This document shows positions 33,184 through 41,792 of a stretch of 64,000 bases of DNA, piece after piece (position 1 is the first letter of the stretch; each line of letters starts with the position of its first letter). The DNA lies in NCBI RefSeq assembly GCF_026107455.2, contig NZ_JAPCHY010000010.1, positions 124,001 to 188,000 of the forward strand. The letters are read 5' to 3'. Made by a program: the position numbers and the translations under genes. This DNA comes from Xanthomonas chitinilytica (GTDB taxonomy: Bacteria > Pseudomonadota > Gammaproteobacteria > Xanthomonadales > Xanthomonadaceae). Below the pieces are notes generated by a model. It worked only from the letters and a program-made list of their open reading frames with translations, did not search any database and was not told the origin of the DNA.

Positions 33184-34883
33184 TGCCCCGCTCCGTTGCG
33201 GAAGATGCCCAGATCCACCGGCACGCCGCGTTCGGCCAGGTCCTCGTAGAACTCCGGCACCGCGCCGGTGGCACGGAACTCGCCCACCACCTTGCCGTCG
33301 CGGCCGCTGTGCGAGCGCGCCTGGAACAGGAAGATGTCCTGCAGCTGGATGGTGCCGCTCTCGATGCCGGTGATCTCGGAGATGTGGCTGACCTTGCGCG
33401 AGCCGCAGGGAAAACGCTTCTGGTGGACGATCAGGTCCACCGCCGAGGCGATCTGTTCGCGCACGACGGTCATCGGCAGCTCCATGCCGGACATCATCAC
33501 CATCACTTCCAGTCGCGACAGCGCCTCGCGCGGGTTGTTGGCGTGGGCGGTGGTCAGCGATCCCTCGTGGCCGGTGTTCATCGCCTGCAGCATGTCCAGC
33601 GCCTCGCCGCCGCGGCACTCGCCGACCACGATCCGGTCCGGGCGCATGCGCAGCGCGTTCTTGACCAGGTCGCGGATGCTGATATGGCCCTTGCCCTCCA
33701 TGTTCGGCGGCCGCGCTTCCAGCGCCACCAGGTTCGGCTGCACCAGCTTCAGTTCGGCCGCGTCCTCGATGGTGACCACGCGGTCGCCGTCGGGAATGAA
33801 GTTGGAGAGGATGTTGAGCAGGGTGGTCTTGCCCGAGCCGGTGCCGCCGGTGACGACGATGTTGCGCCGTTCCTTCACCGCCATGATCAGGAACTCGAGC
33901 ATGGCCTGGTTGATCGAGCCGAAGGTGATCAGGTCCTCGCCCTGCAGCTTGCGCTTGGCGAACTTGCGGATGCTGATGCTGGGCCCTCGCAGCGCCACCG
34001 GCGGGATCACCGCGTTGACGCGCGAGCCGTCCTTCAGGCGCGCGTCGACCATCGGCGAGCTTTCGTCGATGCGCCGTCCCAGCGGGGTGACGATGCGCTC
34101 GATCGCCGAGAGCACGGCGCGGTCGCTGGTGAAGTTGACGCTGGACTTCTCGATCTGGCCGCCGCGCTCGATGAAGATCTGGTCGTAGCTGTTGACCATG
34201 ATCTCGGTGACGCTGTTGTCGTCGAGCAGGTCCTCCAGCGGTCCCAGCCCGATCGCCTCGTCCAGCACCTCCTTGGCCAGCCGGCGGCGACTGATGGCCT
34301 TGGGCAGGTCGGCGAACTCGCGCTCGAGTACCTCGTCGATCAGCTTGATGGTGGTGGTGCGCAGCACATCGTCGGCCATGCCGCGCACATCCACGCGGCG
34401 CAGGTCCATCTGCTTGACCAGCGCGGCATGCACGCGCGCGCGCCACACCGTGGAGTCCGGCGGCAGCTCCTGCGGCCGTGCCAGCGCACGCGACTCCTCT
34501 TCCTCCTCCGCGACCGCACGCGGCCGCGCCGGGGCGGCGGCCACCGTCTCGGCGACCGGCGGCAGTTCGCTGTTGGCGGCTGGCGGCGGGTCGTCGTCGA
34601 TGACCTGCAGCCGGTAGTCGCCGATCTCCACCCGGTCCTGGCTGCGCAGCGGCCCGTGGCTGCCGGCCACCGGCTGGCCGTTGACCAGCACCGCCGCCCG
34701 CCCGCCGTAGGTCTCGATGAAGATGCCGGCGGACTCGCGCTTGAACGCGGCGTGGCGCTGGGCGATGGTCCAGCCCTGCAGCACGATCAGGTTGCCGTCG
34801 CCGCGGCCGATGCCGCACTCGCGATGCAGGCAGCGCACCTGGCGCTGGTCGCGGTTCGGAGTGTCGATGAGGATGTTGAACAT
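33180..34883 (-). CDS. cpaF: FHA-CpaF fusion: Flp pilus secretion ATPase with N-terminal FHA domain
   Basis: A 567-aa protein. An N-terminal FHA-like domain (~1-95: CGIGRGDGNLIVL, QRHAAFKRESAG, VNGQPVAGSHG, SQDRVEIGDYRLQV) is followed by a Glu-rich linker (~98-140). A complete CpaF/TadA ATPase comes next: VVTGGTGSGKTTLLN Walker A, VTIEDAAELKL (Asp box), DRIVVGECRGGEALDMLQ Walker B region, and the His-box segment GSLTTAHANNP. CpaF powers Flp pilus assembly as a hexamer. The usual FHA Ser-x-x-His is AQRH here, so the phospho-binding serine is replaced; phosphothreonine binding is therefore uncertain. The fusion may replace a separate FHA regulator. Confidence 0.9.
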   Translation of the reverse strand: MFNILIDTPNRDQRQVRCLHRECGIGRGDGNLIVLQGWTIAQRHAAFKRESAGIFIETYGGRAAVLVNGQPVAGSHGPLRSQDRVEIGDYRLQVIDDDPPPAANSELPPVAETVAAAPARPRAVAEEEEESRALARPQELPPDSTVWRARVHAALVKQMDLRRVDVRGMADDVLRTTTIKLIDEVLEREFADLPKAISRRRLAKEVLDEAIGLGPLEDLLDDNSVTEIMVNSYDQIFIERGGQIEKSSVNFTSDRAVLSAIERIVTPLGRRIDESSPMVDARLKDGSRVNAVIPPVALRGPSISIRKFAKRKLQGEDLITFGSINQAMLEFLIMAVKERRNIVVTGGTGSGKTTLLNILSNFIPDGDRVVTIEDAAELKLVQPNLVALEARPPNMEGKGHISIRDLVKNALRMRPDRIVVGECRGGEALDMLQAMNTGHEGSLTTAHANNPREALSRLEVMVMMSGMELPMTVVREQIASAVDLIVHQKRFPCGSRKVSHISEITGIESGTIQLQDIFLFQARSHSGRDGKVVGEFRATGAVPEFYEDLAERGVPVDLGIFRNGAGQ

Positions 34884-34891
34884 GGGCGGCC

Positions 34892-36379
34892 CTACTGCAC
34901 GTACTCTTTGTTGCGGCGGGGCATGGCTTCCTGGCCGCGCTCCTGGATCTGGCGCCCGCGTTCCAGCCCGTCCAGGTTCTCCTGCGAATCCGGGGTCAGG
35001 ATGCGCGGGGTGACGAACATCACCAGCTCGGTGCGGTTGCCGCGGAAGCCGTCGGAGCGGAACAGCTTGCCGAGGATCGGGATGTCGCCCAGGATCGGGA
35101 ACTTCTCCGCGTCCTTGGCCGCGCTGGTATCGACCAGCCCGGACACCACCAGCGTCTCGCCGGCGCGGACGTTGATCTCCGATTCGGTGCGGCGGGTCAG
35201 GAAGCCGGGCACGCCCAGCACCGAGACCGAGGGATCGACCCGGCTGACCTCGGCCAGGAAGCGGGTGGAGATCTCGTCGTTGGCATTGACCAGCGGCTCG
35301 ATGTCCAGCTTGATGCCGTACTCCTTGTAGTCGATGGTGACCTGGCCGAAGCCCTGCGGAATCGGGATCGGCACCTCGCCGCCGACCAGGAACTTGGCCG
35401 AGCCGCCGCTGCGCGCGCTGAGCTGCGGCGAGGCCAGCAGGAACGCCTTGCCCTTGTTCATCAGCAGGTTGATGCTCGAGCCGATGGTGGTGGCGATGCC
35501 GAAGTAGGCCTGGGTACCGCGCACGGACGGCGGCAGCGGCGGTTGCAGGTTCCCGAACGGACTGTCCTCGGGCAGCACGCGGTAGTAGTCGTTGGTGGTG
35601 AAGTCCTTCAGCAGCCCGCCCACCGGGCCGCGGATCACGTTGTCCCACTGGATGCCGAGTTCCTCCAGCGCGTTGGAATCGAACTCCATGATCTTCACGT
35701 CCATCAGCACCATCGGCCGCATGCCGACCGGGTCGGCGCTGGTGAAGTCCAGCAGCTGCGGATAGATCGCCTTCAGTTCCTGCAGGCGCGCGGCGATGCC
35801 CGGATGCACGTCCTGGCCGGTGACCACGACCCGGTCGGACACCGTGTGTACCTGGATGTTCTGCGCGTCGGCCAGCAGCGTGCGGACGATCTCGGCGACG
35901 CTGTCGGTGTCGCCCTCGCCGATGCTGACCGGGACGCTGAGCTGGGTGCCGTCCTGCATCCACAGGTGCAGGGTGCTGTCGCCGGCCTTGTTGCCGATGA
36001 CCACGATCTCGTTGCGGCCGATGTTGGTGACCTGCAGCATCTCGCCGCTGCCCACCGCCACGCGCTTGAGCGGGCGCGACAGCCGGTGCACCACCGCCTG
36101 GCCCACGTACAGGTGCAGGCGTTCGGGCAGCGGGGTCGCGGCGGTGTCGGTGGCCGGGCGCGAATAGGCCGGATTGCCGGCCGGTGCCGGGAACGGACGG
36201 GAAGGGATCGTCGCGGCGGTGCTCCCAGGCGCGGTCGCTGCGGCCGGCGCGCGCTCGGCCGGCGGGGTCGTGGCCGGCGTGCCGGCGATGATGTCGGCCT
36301 GCTGTGCGTGGACCGCGGTGGTCTGCGAGATGGCGATGAATGCGCCCAACATGGAAATTCCCAACCTGCGTGTGCGCAT
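34892..36379 (-). CDS. cpaC: Flp pilus secretin CpaC/RcpA
   Basis: A 495-aa secretin. Signal peptide (MRTRRLGISMLGAFIAIS, cleavage near VHAQQ), then a Pro/Ala/Thr-rich stretch (~30-85). The N-terminal CpaC domain (LHLYVGQAVVHRLSRPLKRV) and a BON-like region (VRTLLADAQNIQVHTVSD) precede the secretin core (~230-460), with VGGEVPIPIPQGFGQVTIDY and GETLVVSGLVDTS. It makes the outer-membrane channel of the pilus. There is no lipobox; a pilotin is not obvious in the operon. Confidence 0.9.
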   Translation of the reverse strand: MRTRRLGISMLGAFIAISQTTAVHAQQADIIAGTPATTPPAERAPAAATAPGSTAATIPSRPFPAPAGNPAYSRPATDTAATPLPERLHLYVGQAVVHRLSRPLKRVAVGSGEMLQVTNIGRNEIVVIGNKAGDSTLHLWMQDGTQLSVPVSIGEGDTDSVAEIVRTLLADAQNIQVHTVSDRVVVTGQDVHPGIAARLQELKAIYPQLLDFTSADPVGMRPMVLMDVKIMEFDSNALEELGIQWDNVIRGPVGGLLKDFTTNDYYRVLPEDSPFGNLQPPLPPSVRGTQAYFGIATTIGSSINLLMNKGKAFLLASPQLSARSGGSAKFLVGGEVPIPIPQGFGQVTIDYKEYGIKLDIEPLVNANDEISTRFLAEVSRVDPSVSVLGVPGFLTRRTESEINVRAGETLVVSGLVDTSAAKDAEKFPILGDIPILGKLFRSDGFRGNRTELVMFVTPRILTPDSQENLDGLERGRQIQERGQEAMPRRNKEYVQ

Positions 36380-36382
36380 ACG

Positions 36383-37177
36383 TCAGCCTTTGCCTCCGAT
36401 GATGAAGTGGACGCCGCCGCTCTGGCCGCCGCCCTCGTTGCCGCCGGTACCGAGCAGCTGTTTCTGGGTCAGGCCGTTGAGGCCGAATTCGCTGCGGTCT
36501 TCGTTCTGGCGCAGGATCACCCGCAGGCTGCCGGCCTTGCCGGCGACAGTGAGGCGCTCGGCCTCGCGCGGCGACAGTTCGAGGGTGATGTTGGAGAAGC
36601 CCTGCGCATCCTCGTCGGCGGGGGTCTCGCCGACCCGGTTGCCGGTGGCCAGCACGTTGACGTTCTCCAGCAGCGGCAGCACCCGCGCGCCGCCCTGTTC
36701 CTGGTCGACGGTCAGCAGGATGTCGACATGGTCGCCCGGCGCGATCATCCCGGAGATCGAGTTGGTCTCGTCCACCGACATGGTGTAGCCGACGTTGCCG
36801 GCCTTGATCACGCTGGAAAACTGGTCGTACAGCGGCACCAGCGCCGCCCCGGGCACCGGCGCGCCCTGGCGCACCGGCGCGCGCAGGATGCGGCCCACGT
36901 AGTCGCCGTAGTTGTCGGGAGTGATGGCATCGGCCGGTACCAGGTCGACCGGCACCGGACGCGCGGCCAGGTCGTCGCTGCCCACCAGCATGCCCGCTTC
37001 CATGTCCTGCTTGGGCACCGCCACGACGATGGTCTCGCCTTCGTCCTGGGTCCGCGCGTCGACTGCCTTCTGCACGTAGTTGACCGCCACCACGGCGGCG
37101 ACGACGCCCAGGGCCAGGGCGACGAGGATGAAGACGAGGTTGCGGTTGGGTCTGAACGTCACGGGTTTCATAGCCAT
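36383..37177 (-). CDS. cpaB: Flp pilus assembly protein CpaB/RcpC
   Basis: A 264-aa protein. A short cytosolic start and a single membrane helix (NLVFILVALALGVVAAVVAV) precede a periplasmic SAF domain (VPKQDMEAGMLVGSDDLAAR). The RcpC/CpaB C-terminal domain follows (GMIAPGDHVDILLTVDQEQ; ITLELSPREAERLTVAGKAG). It is thought to connect the secretin to the inner-membrane complex. The start overlaps the upstream small pilin gene by 10 nt; a second Met two codons in is equally possible. Confidence 0.88.
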   Translation of the reverse strand: MAMKPVTFRPNRNLVFILVALALGVVAAVVAVNYVQKAVDARTQDEGETIVVAVPKQDMEAGMLVGSDDLAARPVPVDLVPADAITPDNYGDYVGRILRAPVRQGAPVPGAALVPLYDQFSSVIKAGNVGYTMSVDETNSISGMIAPGDHVDILLTVDQEQGGARVLPLLENVNVLATGNRVGETPADEDAQGFSNITLELSPREAERLTVAGKAGSLRVILRQNEDRSEFGLNGLTQKQLLGTGGNEGGGQSGGVHFIIGGKG

Positions 37178-37362
37178 CCCAGGGACAGTGCGTAGACGAA
37201 GCTGGAATAGGCCTTGCGCATCGCCTGGACCAGTTCGAGGATGATGTTGGGTTCGGCCACCAGCACGATGATTCCGAGCGCGGTGACGATGCTGTATTCG
37301 ACCAGCGCCGAACCGCGCTGGGTGCGGGCGGTGACCGGGGGACGGAATCGCGGCAGCTTCAT
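37168..37362 (-). CDS. flp2: Flp-type pilin (second, short)
   Basis: A 64-aa prepilin-like protein. Basic leader (MKLPRFRPPVTARTQRG), cleavage-type sequence GSALVEYSIVTALGIIVLV with Glu at +5 and Tyr at +6 as in Flp pilins, and a short tail YSSFVYALSLGWL. It is smaller than the pilin at 41311-41580 and lies immediately upstream of cpaB. It may be a minor pilin. Too short to judge by length alone; position and motif carry the call. Confidence 0.75.
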   Translation of the reverse strand: MKLPRFRPPVTARTQRGSALVEYSIVTALGIIVLVAEPNIILELVQAMRKAYSSFVYALSLGWL

Positions 37363-37363
37363 C

Positions 37364-38026
37364 TCACCTCCGTACCTGGTTGACCACGATTTCGGTGGTG
37401 TCGCCGTTGCGGTTGAACGTCAGCGTCATCTGCTCCTTGTCGCGGCTGTAGTCGGCGGTGCAGCTGCGCGCGGCCATCGAGCAGGGCTGCGGCCGCTCGT
37501 GGCGCCAGCCGGCGGCCGGCAGCCGCGAGCGGTAGAAGGATTCGCTCTGGAACGGCGACAGCGGGGCTTCCATCGACAGCGTGCGCCCGGGGTTGTCCAG
37601 GTAGCGGGTATCGGTGATGACGCGGGTGCCGGACGGTTTGAGGAAATCCGAACCGGGCGGGGTCTTCGGCGTTTCCCTGAGCAGCTCGACGATGCCGATC
37701 TGCCCCTCGCTGCCGGAGGCGCCGCCGCTGATCTCGATGGTGGTGAAGTGGGTGGCGGTGCCGTGGCCGACGATGCGCTTGCCGCCCAGCTCGCTGACCG
37801 TGGTCTGCCCGGGCCACTTGCGTTGGTAGAAGTCCACCAGCTGCTGCGGCGCCAGCGCGCTGGTGAAGCGCGCCGCGCGCATCGGGATGCCGTTGTGGAT
37901 CATGTGCCGCGACACCCATTCGCCCTGCGCGCCCTCCGGCAGCGGCAGTTCCGGCCAGTCGGCGGCGGCGCCGGTTCCGGCGCACAGCAGCAAGGCGATG
38001 CCGGCCAGCTCACGGAGACTTCGCAT
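37364..38026 (-). CDS. Exported protein of unknown function in tad operon
   Basis: A 220-aa protein with a signal peptide (MRSLRELAGIALLLCAGTGA, cleavage near AAADWP). The mature part has a beta-rich pattern (SALAPQQLVDFYQRKWPGQ; HFTTIEISGGASGSEGQI) and one likely disulfide near the C-terminus (PQPCSMAARSCTADY). I do not recognise a family. Overlaps the upstream TadE-like gene by 17 nt and ends 1 nt before the small pilin, so it is tightly embedded in the operon. Likely a periplasmic accessory. Confidence 0.7.
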   Translation of the reverse strand: MRSLRELAGIALLLCAGTGAAADWPELPLPEGAQGEWVSRHMIHNGIPMRAARFTSALAPQQLVDFYQRKWPGQTTVSELGGKRIVGHGTATHFTTIEISGGASGSEGQIGIVELLRETPKTPPGSDFLKPSGTRVITDTRYLDNPGRTLSMEAPLSPFQSESFYRSRLPAAGWRHERPQPCSMAARSCTADYSRDKEQMTLTFNRNGDTTEIVVNQVRR

Positions 38027-38828
38027 ACGGCTTCAATTTGTCCATCGGCACCACGTCCGGTTCGACGTGGCCCACTTCCAGGTCGCCCAGCACGCCGAAC
38101 AGCGGCAGGAAGCTGACGCCGTCCAGCACCCTGCTGGCCTGCTCGCCGTGCGAGGTCGGCACCAGGCTGCGGACCTGCGACTTGACCGAGCGCGGCGAAT
38201 TCCCGGTCAGCCCGGAGCCGGCCGCGTTCCAGGGATCGGCCAGTACCGTGCTGGTGGCGCTCATGCGCAGGCCGAGGGTGTCGAACGGTTCCAGGAAGGT
38301 GGCCGCGCTGCCGTCGGCCAGGCGCAGGTCGCGCAGGCTGAGGTCCAGCTGCGAAGTCACCAGGCCGCGTTCGTTGGGCGGGAACGGTCCGGGCAGCAGG
38401 CCGGTCAGGCTGTTGAGCCAGCCCATCATCCCGGGCGCGGCCTCGTTGCGGTAGTTGCCCAGCTGCACGTCGCTACGCTGCAGCAGCGGCTGGTTGGAGA
38501 ACGTGTTGAGCAGCGGCGCATCCAGCCGTTCGTCGCTGGCGGTCGGCGGCCGGCTACTGATCGGCGCGTCGGCGGCGCCGAAGTGGCGCGCGATCAGTTG
38601 CGGCCGCACCTGGGCAACGGTGGGAACCGCGTAGTCGGGGGACACCGTGGCTTCCCAGGCCGCCGCGCGCGCGGTCTGCTGCGCGAGCTGGCGCACGTGG
38701 ATGTACTTGCCCAGGATCGGGATCAGCAGGAACAACGGCACCAGCACCAGGCACAACACCACCATCTCGACCATGCTCTGCCCGCGCTGCAGGCGCGGGG
38801 AACCGTGTGCGGAAGCGGGAGACGTCAT
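38010..38828 (-). CDS. TadE/TadG-like pseudopilin
   Basis: A 272-aa protein with leader ending RLQRGQSMVEM and a hydrophobic helix VVLCLVLVPLFLLIPILGKY, the TadE-type prepilin signature (GQSMVE). The ~230-residue periplasmic part (LARDLRLADGSAAT-like Asp/Leu-rich stretches, FNTFSNQPLL-like segments) has no recognised domain. It probably acts with the other TadE/TadG-like proteins as a minor pseudopilin. Overlaps the upstream lipoprotein gene by 4 nt (ATGA). Confidence 0.75.
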   Translation of the reverse strand: MTSPASAHGSPRLQRGQSMVEMVVLCLVLVPLFLLIPILGKYIHVRQLAQQTARAAAWEATVSPDYAVPTVAQVRPQLIARHFGAADAPISSRPPTASDERLDAPLLNTFSNQPLLQRSDVQLGNYRNEAAPGMMGWLNSLTGLLPGPFPPNERGLVTSQLDLSLRDLRLADGSAATFLEPFDTLGLRMSATSTVLADPWNAAGSGLTGNSPRSVKSQVRSLVPTSHGEQASRVLDGVSFLPLFGVLGDLEVGHVEPDVVPMDKLKPYAKSP

Positions 38829-39610
38829 CGGCTGCCCTCCTGCGCGGGGGCCGGCAGCTCGAACGGCTGGCCGACGGTCATGACCTGGGTGGTCACCCGG
38901 TAGCCGTTGCCGTTGCCGGGCTGCTGCTCGAGCACGATGTGGTCCGGACCCGGGCGATGGTCGTTGAGCGCGGTGGAACCGAACCCCCACTGGCGGCCGG
39001 CTGCCCACAGGCACTGGCGGTCGCCGGTGAGGGTGGACACCCATTCGCGGCAGGGCTGCCCGGCGACGCTGCGCTCGCTGGGGCCGTTGAAGCCGGGCGC
39101 GACGGCGTCGTCCTCCGCGGCGATGGGATAGCGCAGCAGGGCATCGGGCGCCTGCGCGGACTGTTGCCGCACGCCGGTGGCCAGGTCGATCGCGATGCGC
39201 GTCGTGCGGCTCTCGCTCTCGTAGCTGCCGGTTTCTTCCAGGCGGAACAGGCACGAACCCGCGGGACCGTCGCTGGCCACTTCCCACGACCGGGTGCGGA
39301 ATATCTCCGCATCGCCGGTGAACCACATCTCGTAGCGCGTGGTCCCGATCTTCTCCACCTCGGCAGGGCTCAGGCGACGGGTGGGGAGGCCGCCGGCCTC
39401 GCAGGCGTCGACGGTCTGCCGGTAGAACGCGCGCGCCTGGTTGTCGCCCTCCACCAGCAGCTCGGCGGTCTGCTCGACATGGATCGGCGGCAGGTCGGCG
39501 ACGGGCGCCTCTTCGCCGATTCCCGCGCTGCCCGCCGCGGTGCCGGTGCAGGCCGGCAGCAGCGTGCCGAGCAAGGCCAGGGCCAGCAGCGATCGCAGTG
39601 CGTCGGGCAT
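38825..39610 (-). CDS. Lipoprotein of unknown function in tad operon
   Basis: A 261-aa protein with a lipoprotein signal (SLLALALLGTLLPAC, Cys21). The mature domain has paired cysteines (VDACEAGG; GSCLFRLEE; GQPCREW; RQCLWAAG) suggesting two disulfides, and a beta-rich C-terminus. No family recognised. It lies between the TadG-like gene (11 nt) and the TadE-like gene (4-nt overlap). A pilotin-like or outer-membrane stabilising role for the secretin is possible but unsupported by sequence. Confidence 0.7.
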   Translation of the reverse strand: MPDALRSLLALALLGTLLPACTGTAAGSAGIGEEAPVADLPPIHVEQTAELLVEGDNQARAFYRQTVDACEAGGLPTRRLSPAEVEKIGTTRYEMWFTGDAEIFRTRSWEVASDGPAGSCLFRLEETGSYESESRTTRIAIDLATGVRQQSAQAPDALLRYPIAAEDDAVAPGFNGPSERSVAGQPCREWVSTLTGDRQCLWAAGRQWGFGSTALNDHRPGPDHIVLEQQPGNGNGYRVTTQVMTVGQPFELPAPAQEGSR

Positions 39611-39621
39611 CGAGGGCGTCC

Positions 39622-41178
39622 TCACAGGCGGGTGATCCCCAGCAGCAGCTCGACCGAGGTCGGGGTATCCACCAGCCGCGCCTGCCAGTAGGGGCTGAAC
39701 AGGTTGCCGACCTCCACGCGTCCGTCCTTGCGCTGGAACAGCGAGTAGTTCGATGGCCGGCTGAAATAGACCTGGCCGGAGGCGAGCGCGGCGATCTTGC
39801 CGTTGGCGGCCCTGTCCTCCATCGCCATCGGCGAACCGGCCGGCCCGCCGATGCCGTCGATGGCCGCGCTGGTGCGGGCGTTGGCGACGTCGGTCTCCAC
39901 GTGCACGGTGAAGATCGGGCCGGTGGCCTTGCCCGGGTCGTCGCGGCTGCCCGGCTCGGTGTACGGCGTGAGCGCGTGGTTGGGCTTGACGTCGTAGTAG
40001 TCGCGCAGGCCGTCGTAGCCGGTGAAATAGGCGCCCTGCTTCTTGCCGCCGTCCAGCGCCACGTTGGGGTCGCCGTCGACGAAGCTGCTCGGTATCCGGT
40101 TCTCCCGGCGGATGTCGCCGTAGGGACGGAAGCGGCGGTTGTTCTCGAACTCGGAGACCCAGCCGTAGCCGTTGTCGAAGCCGGGCATGAAGGCCTGCTG
40201 CTGGTAGCGCTTGACCGCCTGCGCGCCGCCCCAGCCCAGCGGGGCTTCGATGTCGCTGAGGAACGGCAGGTTGACTTCCAGCCCCAGCGTGTCGGCTGCG
40301 GCCCAGCGGTTGTAGTCCACCATGTCGGTGCCGCCGGACTGGTTGAACTTGATCAGGAACAGGTTCCAGTCGTGGTTGCCCCGGTCCTTGGAGAACGGGT
40401 CGCGCGACTGCATGACCACGTTGCGGAAGCGGTCGGCCGAAGCGCGGTCGGTCGCCGAGCCCTGCGTCGCGCCGCCGTTGCGCGAGCGCGGAATCCTGTG
40501 GGTGTCGATGAAGCTGCGCTTCGCGGTCAGCAACTGCGAGGTGAGTACGCCGCTGCCCACGCCGCTGAGATCGGCGTCGGGTGCGTTGCGGCGGACCACC
40601 TCGCGCGCCACCAGCACGCCGTCCACGCGCGCGACGCCGTCCAGCACCGCGGTGGCGGATCGGGCCAGCGCACCGTTCAGTCCGTCCAGCGCCGGCAACG
40701 CCACGTTCTGCACCGTCGCGTGGAAGGTCCTGCGCGCGATCTTAAGCCCCTGTCCGGCGGCCTTGAAGACAGTGGCCAGCGCCTTGAATACCGCGCCGAC
40801 ATAGGGGATGGCCGAGAGCACGTTCATCGTCTTCTCGAAGACGATGGTCGTGGTGTGCATCTGGTTCATCCACGAATACAGGCCGATCAGCTGGGCGATG
40901 GCCACCTCGTTGGCCACCCGCGCGCGGTTGGTGTAGGCGACGAAGTTGAGCGCGCGCGCCTGCTGCACCGCCACGCTGTAGGCCGCCGCATCGGCGGCGT
41001 TCACCAGCTGGACCTTCTTGTTCACCGTCTGTCCGGTGTCGAACAGGATGATCGTGCCGACGCACAGCACCAGCAGCATCACCAGCCCCAGCACCATTGC
41101 CTGTCCGCCCATGGTGCGGCGGTTGGCGAGGGTGTTCAGGCGGCGCATGTACCGTTTGCGGACAAGGGACGGATTCAT
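39622..41178 (-). CDS. TadG-like pilus assembly protein
   Basis: A 518-aa protein. A basic start and hydrophobic helix MVLGLVMLLVLCVGTIILF precede the Tad-type N-terminal pattern TGQTVNKKVQLVNAADAAAY, typical of Flp pilus TadE/TadG-like proteins (PF13400 type). The long periplasmic part has no von Willebrand MIDAS motif that I can see. TadG anchors the pilus apparatus in the envelope in other systems. The start at 41178 (MNPSLVRKRY) is preferred over the Met 21 codons earlier; a Met ten residues later (MRRLNTLANR) is also possible. Confidence 0.78.
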   Translation of the reverse strand: MNPSLVRKRYMRRLNTLANRRTMGGQAMVLGLVMLLVLCVGTIILFDTGQTVNKKVQLVNAADAAAYSVAVQQARALNFVAYTNRARVANEVAIAQLIGLYSWMNQMHTTTIVFEKTMNVLSAIPYVGAVFKALATVFKAAGQGLKIARRTFHATVQNVALPALDGLNGALARSATAVLDGVARVDGVLVAREVVRRNAPDADLSGVGSGVLTSQLLTAKRSFIDTHRIPRSRNGGATQGSATDRASADRFRNVVMQSRDPFSKDRGNHDWNLFLIKFNQSGGTDMVDYNRWAAADTLGLEVNLPFLSDIEAPLGWGGAQAVKRYQQQAFMPGFDNGYGWVSEFENNRRFRPYGDIRRENRIPSSFVDGDPNVALDGGKKQGAYFTGYDGLRDYYDVKPNHALTPYTEPGSRDDPGKATGPIFTVHVETDVANARTSAAIDGIGGPAGSPMAMEDRAANGKIAALASGQVYFSRPSNYSLFQRKDGRVEVGNLFSPYWQARLVDTPTSVELLLGITRL

Positions 41179-41310
41179 GGGATGACCTGGGCAATAGCCG
41201 ATCCACGGCGACCGCAGGCGGGCACCGGTGATCTTCTGCATCGGGAAGGAACGGCGGGACGCGCGCGGCGGGTGGCCGCGCGAACCCCGGTCAAGCAGGG
41301 CCGGGCGGCC

Positions 41311-41580
41311 TTACTTGTTCTCGTAGGCGTCCATGCCCTTGTCCTTGTCGGCCTCCTGCTGGGCCTTGTTGGACACGTTCTTGGCGCGGTTGATCGACTG
41401 CGTGGCGCTCTGGCCGGACAGTTCCTTGGCCATGCCCGCGACCTGGCTGCGGGCGGTGCCGCCGAAGTAGGTGAAGGCGGCGATGGCGGCAATGGCGACC
41501 AGCGCGGTGATGATGATGTACTCGGTCATGCCCTGACCGCGCTGCTTGAAGCCGAAACGACGGGACGTACGAATGCTCAT
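41311..41580 (-). CDS. flp1: Flp-type major pilin
   Basis: An 89-aa prepilin, first gene of the tad operon. The leader MSIRTSRRFGFKQRGQG is followed by MTEYIIITALVAIAAIAAFT with Glu/Tyr at the canonical +5/+6 positions, and a 45-residue charged tail (SINRAKNVSNKAQQEADKDK). The tail is longer than in most Flp pilins. The start has CAAGGAGAGGAAC directly upstream, one of the best ribosome-binding sites in the window, as expected for an abundant structural subunit. A 212-nt leader up to the OmpA-like gene is comparatively AT-rich around 41690-41770 and should hold the operon promoter. Confidence 0.85.
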   Translation of the reverse strand: MSIRTSRRFGFKQRGQGMTEYIIITALVAIAAIAAFTYFGGTARSQVAGMAKELSGQSATQSINRAKNVSNKAQQEADKDKGMDAYENK

Positions 41581-41792
41581 GTTCCTCTCCTTGGGAGCCG
41601 CCGAGGATCCATGTCGACGAAGGACGGGGTCGGCAGCCAAGCTGTGGCGGATGAAAAACCGGAGGTATCGGCCGCGTACTTGCCCCCTGTGCCGATGATT
41701 CGAGCCTATTGGCGTCCCATGACAGGAACAATACGTTTGGTCGGAAAATTGACGGTACTGCGGGCTGGTTCAATGTGAAAACGGAATGGGGT

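Noticed and set aside
41581..41792. Sigma-54 promoter for the tad operon (GGCAC...GGC stretch)
   Set aside because: The GG-to-GC spacing is 8 nt instead of the required 10, and the TTGC half is missing.
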